From Athripsodes cinereus (lineage: Eukaryota; Arthropoda; Insecta; Trichoptera; Leptoceridae), in NCBI GenBank assembly GCA_947579605.1, contig OX388317.1, forward strand, positions 13,287,384-13,351,383: 64,000 bases of DNA. The letters are read 5' to 3'. Positions 60,190 to 64,000 of the stretch are shown one piece after another. Under the pieces are notes generated by a model. That model was not told where the DNA came from. It made no database searches and saw only the letters and a list, made by a program, of their open reading frames with translations. Position 1 is the stretch's first letter. Each line of letters opens with the position of its first letter. The position numbers and the translations under genes were made by a program.

Positions 60190-60300
60190 ACAAATGGCGT
60201 AACATTAGCCCAGGCGGGGGCGTCCATTCGTCTTACAAACCTGCGGAGTCCCCCAAGGATCTATATCGGGTCCCCTCACTCCATACAATGCAATGCCTAC
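60190..60300 (+). pseudogene. Non-LTR reverse transcriptase fragment
   Basis: One frame reads TCGVPQGSISGPLTPYN, the conserved RT block 'GVPQGS.LGP.LF'. Sequence on both sides has lost coding match. Confidence 0.55.
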
Positions 60301-60489
60301 CAAAGAAAGTTTATACATGATTTTATTTGTATGTTCAACAAATTATTATTTCATGTCAGAACTAGTGTATTGCGAAAATGTTAAATAAAATATTGCCAAG
60401 TTTGTATGAAAATGCATGACACATTTTGAAGAATGGGTACTAACCAATTTATATTTTTTATGTTTAAAATCATTTCATTCATTCAGTCA

Positions 60490-60716
60490 TTCAAACCATA
60501 ACAGCATTTCCCAATAGTGGAATAGCCAGTAGACAAATGTGCAAATTGTCCTCTCTGTGCCAATAGAAAACTAGACATTCAGGATGGTTGGCACATCCTC
60601 ACCTCATCACTGAATTGAAAATGTTAAATATCTTAAACATGATGTTTTACATACATAATTACTATACTTGTAAGGCATTCAAAAAATAGTGGGAAACCTA
60701 TTCTTTACCTTACTAT
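60490..60716 (-). repeat. TATAG-tailed SINE-like repeat, diverged
   Basis: CATAACAGCATTTCCCAATA, GTCCTCTCTGTGCCAATAGA and ACATTCAGGATGGTTGGC in family reverse order. It lies directly before a younger copy in the same orientation. Confidence 0.7.
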
Positions 60717-60965
60717 ACTATATACTATACCATCACGGCATATCCCACAAGTGGGGTAGCCAGCAGATCAGCTGCATGTAAGAAACATGCAAACTGTCCT
60801 CTTCGTGCCAATAGAAAATCAAGACATTCAGGATGGGTGGCAAACCTCATCGCTGAATTTAAGATGTAAAATGTCTTATTTTTTTCGAACACCTGCCTTT
60901 TACAGGGCACTCGAAAACTTACGCAGAAGAGTGGGAGACCAATTCTTTACCGGGTGCTCCACGGG
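60717..60965 (-). repeat. TATAG-tailed SINE-like repeat, full length
   Basis: The best complete copy. The plus strand runs CTATACTATACCATCACGGC, CCCACAAGTGGGGTAGCC, AGCAGATCAGCTGCATGTAA, CAAACCTCATCGCTGAATTT, ACACCTGCCTTTTACAGGGC, CTTACGCAGAAGAGTGGGAG and ACCGGGTGCTCCACGGG. It is about 245 bp with a short (TATAG)n tail. No clear Pol III A box. Confidence 0.88.
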
Positions 60966-63900
60966 ATAATACGCACCTTAACTTGAAATAAGTAGAAAAT
61001 GAAAAATGTTTATGAAGAAAACAATAAAAAACGGTTGAATATCAAATTCGCTAGAAGCGTGGCTTAAAATTTATTAGAAATGTTTCAGGCGGGCACCAGG
61101 AACGCTGTAAATTTCACAAATAGTTTCTAGTATTCTACACATTTTTATTATTATTCATTAATCCAAGTTATGAGAATATTTTTTTTCAAAGTCTGTAAGA
61201 TGTTTTAAACGTCGCCTCCCCATCACCTATTAGAGTTTTGCAAAAGAATCCGACAAATATGAGGCAATTTTCACATTTCTTAAGCACTTGTACGAGAAAT
61301 TTATATCCATGAATTCCCCATTTACTTATGTAATGACATCATTGTGTCAGCAAAAATTCTAAGCATTATACTTTGACAAAATGTTATTTTGTAAATACAC
61401 AAATTATAATATTAGGTAGGTATATGATTTTTGTATTTGTTAATAATATTTTCATTTTATAAATGAAACTTATAGAAAAATTAATTTTATAGTGTGATGA
61501 GTACACCTAAAATAAGTAACATTAATTTATGACTTTTATGGAATTAAATAGGTACCTACTCTGTAGAATGAAAAGAGTATCGTAATTTTCCTACTTCATT
61601 GTTTTGTATTCTAATCCTACCATCGAAATTATATGTTTCAACTTGTTTAACCATTCATTATTGGAAAGTTATTTTCTTTTCTGTTCTGAAAGTTCTGTTG
61701 ATATTTAAATATTATTTTCCTTTACGTAACATCCCTCGTAACATTTCACGAAAGAAATGAGGCAAATGTCAACAAAATGGCGGAAAGTTTCCAGCGTATG
61801 GTGCGCTGGAACTCTCTGCAACAGACACATCATTTTTAATATAAATGAGATAAAAACAGACGAAAGAATAAATGAATATGAATAATGTAGACGGGGAAAT
61901 AATAATATAATATATATTGTATGACGGATTGAGAAAACTCAGAACGAGGGCATTAGACGACTTTCAAGAAAGTATAAAGAATCCAAAGATAATTATTTAT
62001 AGGAATACAATTTAAAAAGTTGTTGTATAATTTGATAAAAAATTTTATTCATGTTGTAATGTTTTATTATCTTAATCTTTTAAATTTGTAGGATACATAC
62101 AAGGTTACAACAAAATGATAGAAACAATAATAATTTTTTTAACACATTACTTGTATTTTTCATAGTCAATAGTACATACTTTATTGGTTAAATCATCGAA
62201 ATATTTAATACCCAAATATGTATAGTGCATCTGCACAATGGAATGGGCAACACATTAATGAGCATTCGGATTCTGCTAGATCACATTTCGCCTATTTTAC
62301 AATATTAATTTAGAGAGAAGAAAGAGGGCTGTTTGACAATCAAACTGATTAATATGATTATTGGAACTTGTCTATTTATGAGTTTAATGTAGTGTTGGTA
62401 CTTAAGTTAATAATCTATTCTGCTAAATCTCTCGCAGCCGAGTGGATGGTCTTGAGAAGAATAGAATAATCTATTCTGTGGGTTTTGAGATTTTTTAATA
62501 AACTTTTGTGAGAATTTTGTATTTTGAATAATAAAATAATTATGTCAACGTGATTTTATATAATTAAATTTACTTCGTTTATTAAAAATTTAATTTAGTT
62601 TGTATATTTTGTATATTTATAAAACCCTTTGGTTGCCAGTGTGCTCGTGCAGGAACATAAAGGTTATATTTATTAAAAATTGCCTGGTTAGAAAAGAATT
62701 CATAATTTATGTGGAAATTATTATAAAAGCTTGGTTTGATTAAGTGGAATAAGATTTTTTTCTATTGGAGTTACTAATTGATGTACAATTTATTTTCAAA
62801 TTGATAAAAAGAAAAATTCAGGGTTCTCCAATTAAATTTGGTAGTGAGAGGATTTGGCAATATTTGTTTATTTTTTAATTTGATTCAAATGTTTTATTTT
62901 TATTAAATTAATCCGAAACTTCTTCAGATACCTGCTTCATGTTTCTTAATTTATTTTCATCGATCAATAAACATAAAGTTTTTATCATAAACAGTATGAG
63001 TATTTTATTTACTTCTCCATTCCTTTTCATTAGTGTCAAACATTGACGAACATTATCTTTTATCATTTTAATCATCTATTTAAATGTTTATTTATTAATT
63101 TTTATTATATATTGATTAAATCAATTGTACACCACTGAGCATTAGATTTTTGTAGAAGTTCGATTCCTTCCAAATAATCATTTCTTTGCCTACCATATTA
63201 TTCTCAGTATGTATAGGTACTATATTGTTAAGTATTATGTTGTATCTAGTAGGCACCTAGCTATGTGTTGCATAATATATCTATATGAGTTGGTATTATA
63301 CCCATGTACATACATTTTTCATCCATCCGACATATTTAGATTACCATTTACGATATGTCAGTCGCGATTCAACTCCCAACACCTCTGTACAACGCGAACT
63401 AAGTGTAATGTCCTATTATTACATGTATTGTAAATGTTGATATTATGGCAGATAATAAAATATTAGTATCACACGTTCATAAATAATATTATATTGTCTC
63501 AGTACTTCACATCGCGTGCGTGGTCAACCGTGCGTGGCTCGGCTATACATTGCGGCTTAGTTGGTATTGTTATCATTAAAGCAATTGTTTAATTAGAAGA
63601 GGTGTCTGCCATTTTCTACGGGATAGCAAATATATTTTTAATACCTATTTATATTGAAAATATCTTGTCCAGAAAGGTAGGATTGTATAAACCTATCCCT
63701 ACATAAATTATTGTATCTTATATTCAATTATTGTATCCTATGATACACAAGACTCATGAAAGACATTGATCTAATAGTATCGAAATAAATTTATTAGTAA
63801 AAAGGATATCGTAGAATTTCGAATTACGCAAAAAAAGACTTTTTAGCTCATTTCATGCAGATAGTACATTAGTTACCTCAATTTTGGGAAATTTCATGAC

Positions 63901-64000
63901 GATATAGATAGAAACAGACGACTGAAAGTTATGTGAGTATCAAGGCAATATTTACCTTTGTTTTAAGTATTTTTAATACAAAATTAAAACAGTCAATAAT
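60966..64000. other. AT-rich intronic DNA, nothing recognised
   Basis: No coding frame, RNA gene or repeat family supported. TTCCAGCG and CGCTGGAA at about 61790-61812 form an 8-bp hairpin stem of unknown meaning. Confidence 0.5.

Larger units (their letters stand above)
11678..64000 (-). other. pb: Large pb intron, runs off the right edge
   Basis: The acceptor for the homeobox exon is at 11678-11679. No sequence matching the hexapeptide (YPWMKEKK) codons on the minus strand was seen between here and 64000, so the intron appears to exceed 52 kb. It contains transposons and a candidate recursive splice site at 59678/59679. Unlisted stretches within it are plain AT-rich DNA. If an upstream coding microexon lies in the window I could not recognise it. 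Confidence 0.7.

Noticed and set aside
61775..61812. AAAATGGCGG (a Pho/YY1-like site) beside an 8-bp hairpin, a possible Polycomb element in a Hox intron
   Set aside because: One site without GAGA or other clustered motifs is not evidence; similar words occur elsewhere in the window by chance.
11678..64000. Search for a neighbouring Hox gene or homeobox exon (zen, Shx, labial) and for miR-993 or miR-10 hairpins
   Set aside because: No second WFQNRR block and no matching microRNA seed was seen on either strand by eye.

Overview
This is a 64 kb stretch of insect nuclear DNA: AT-rich, dense in decayed transposons, and containing one clear host gene. The gene is the Hox2 homologue proboscipedia (pb, maxillopedia in beetles) on the minus strand. 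Its last two coding exons are at 9702-11342 and 11535-11677. Together they encode the homeodomain from its first residues to the C terminus, followed by a 490-residue Asn/Pro/His-rich tail ending in a stop. The YPWM hexapeptide exon was not found, so the intron 5' of the homeobox exon runs from 11678 to beyond the right edge (over 52 kb). Most of the window is therefore one giant pb intron; 1-9700 is 3' UTR and intergenic DNA. Frequent TACCTA/GTAGGTA words, a Lep1/Helitron-like element and RTE-type LINEs suggest a lepidopteran or close relative, but that is inference.

Layout. 1-5260 is a nested transposon block: a Jockey-like LINE is split by a 2,004-bp TIR element (8-bp target duplication), which itself holds a CR1-like LINE fragment. 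5265-9075 holds two RTE-like LINE remnants. 9080-11677 is the end of pb. 13153-15766 is a complete 2,614-bp DNA-transposon copy with 30-bp TIRs (29/30 identical), a 4-bp ACAT target duplication and a broken transposase-like gene. 21844-22010 is a perfect 58-bp-arm palindrome whose loop folds as a minimal type I hammerhead ribozyme; related degenerate copies are at 54235-54385 and 1392-1765. 22578-23300 is an 11-copy 68-bp minisatellite. 24300-28408 is a nearly intact Jockey-superfamily LINE whose ORF1 and ORF2 overlap in a -1 relation at an A AAA AAC slippery heptamer. 28500-64000 is intronic DNA with many copies of a ~250-bp SINE-like repeat with (TATAG)n tails, LINE fragments, and a juxtaposed acceptor/donor at 59678/59679 that looks like a recursive-splicing ratchet point for the pb intron.

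How the parts relate. The SINE-like repeat shares its 3' end and TATAG tail with the RTE-like LINE, so the LINE probably mobilised it. Large parts of the window hold nothing I can name; these are listed as such. Orientation and boundaries of old repeats are approximate.
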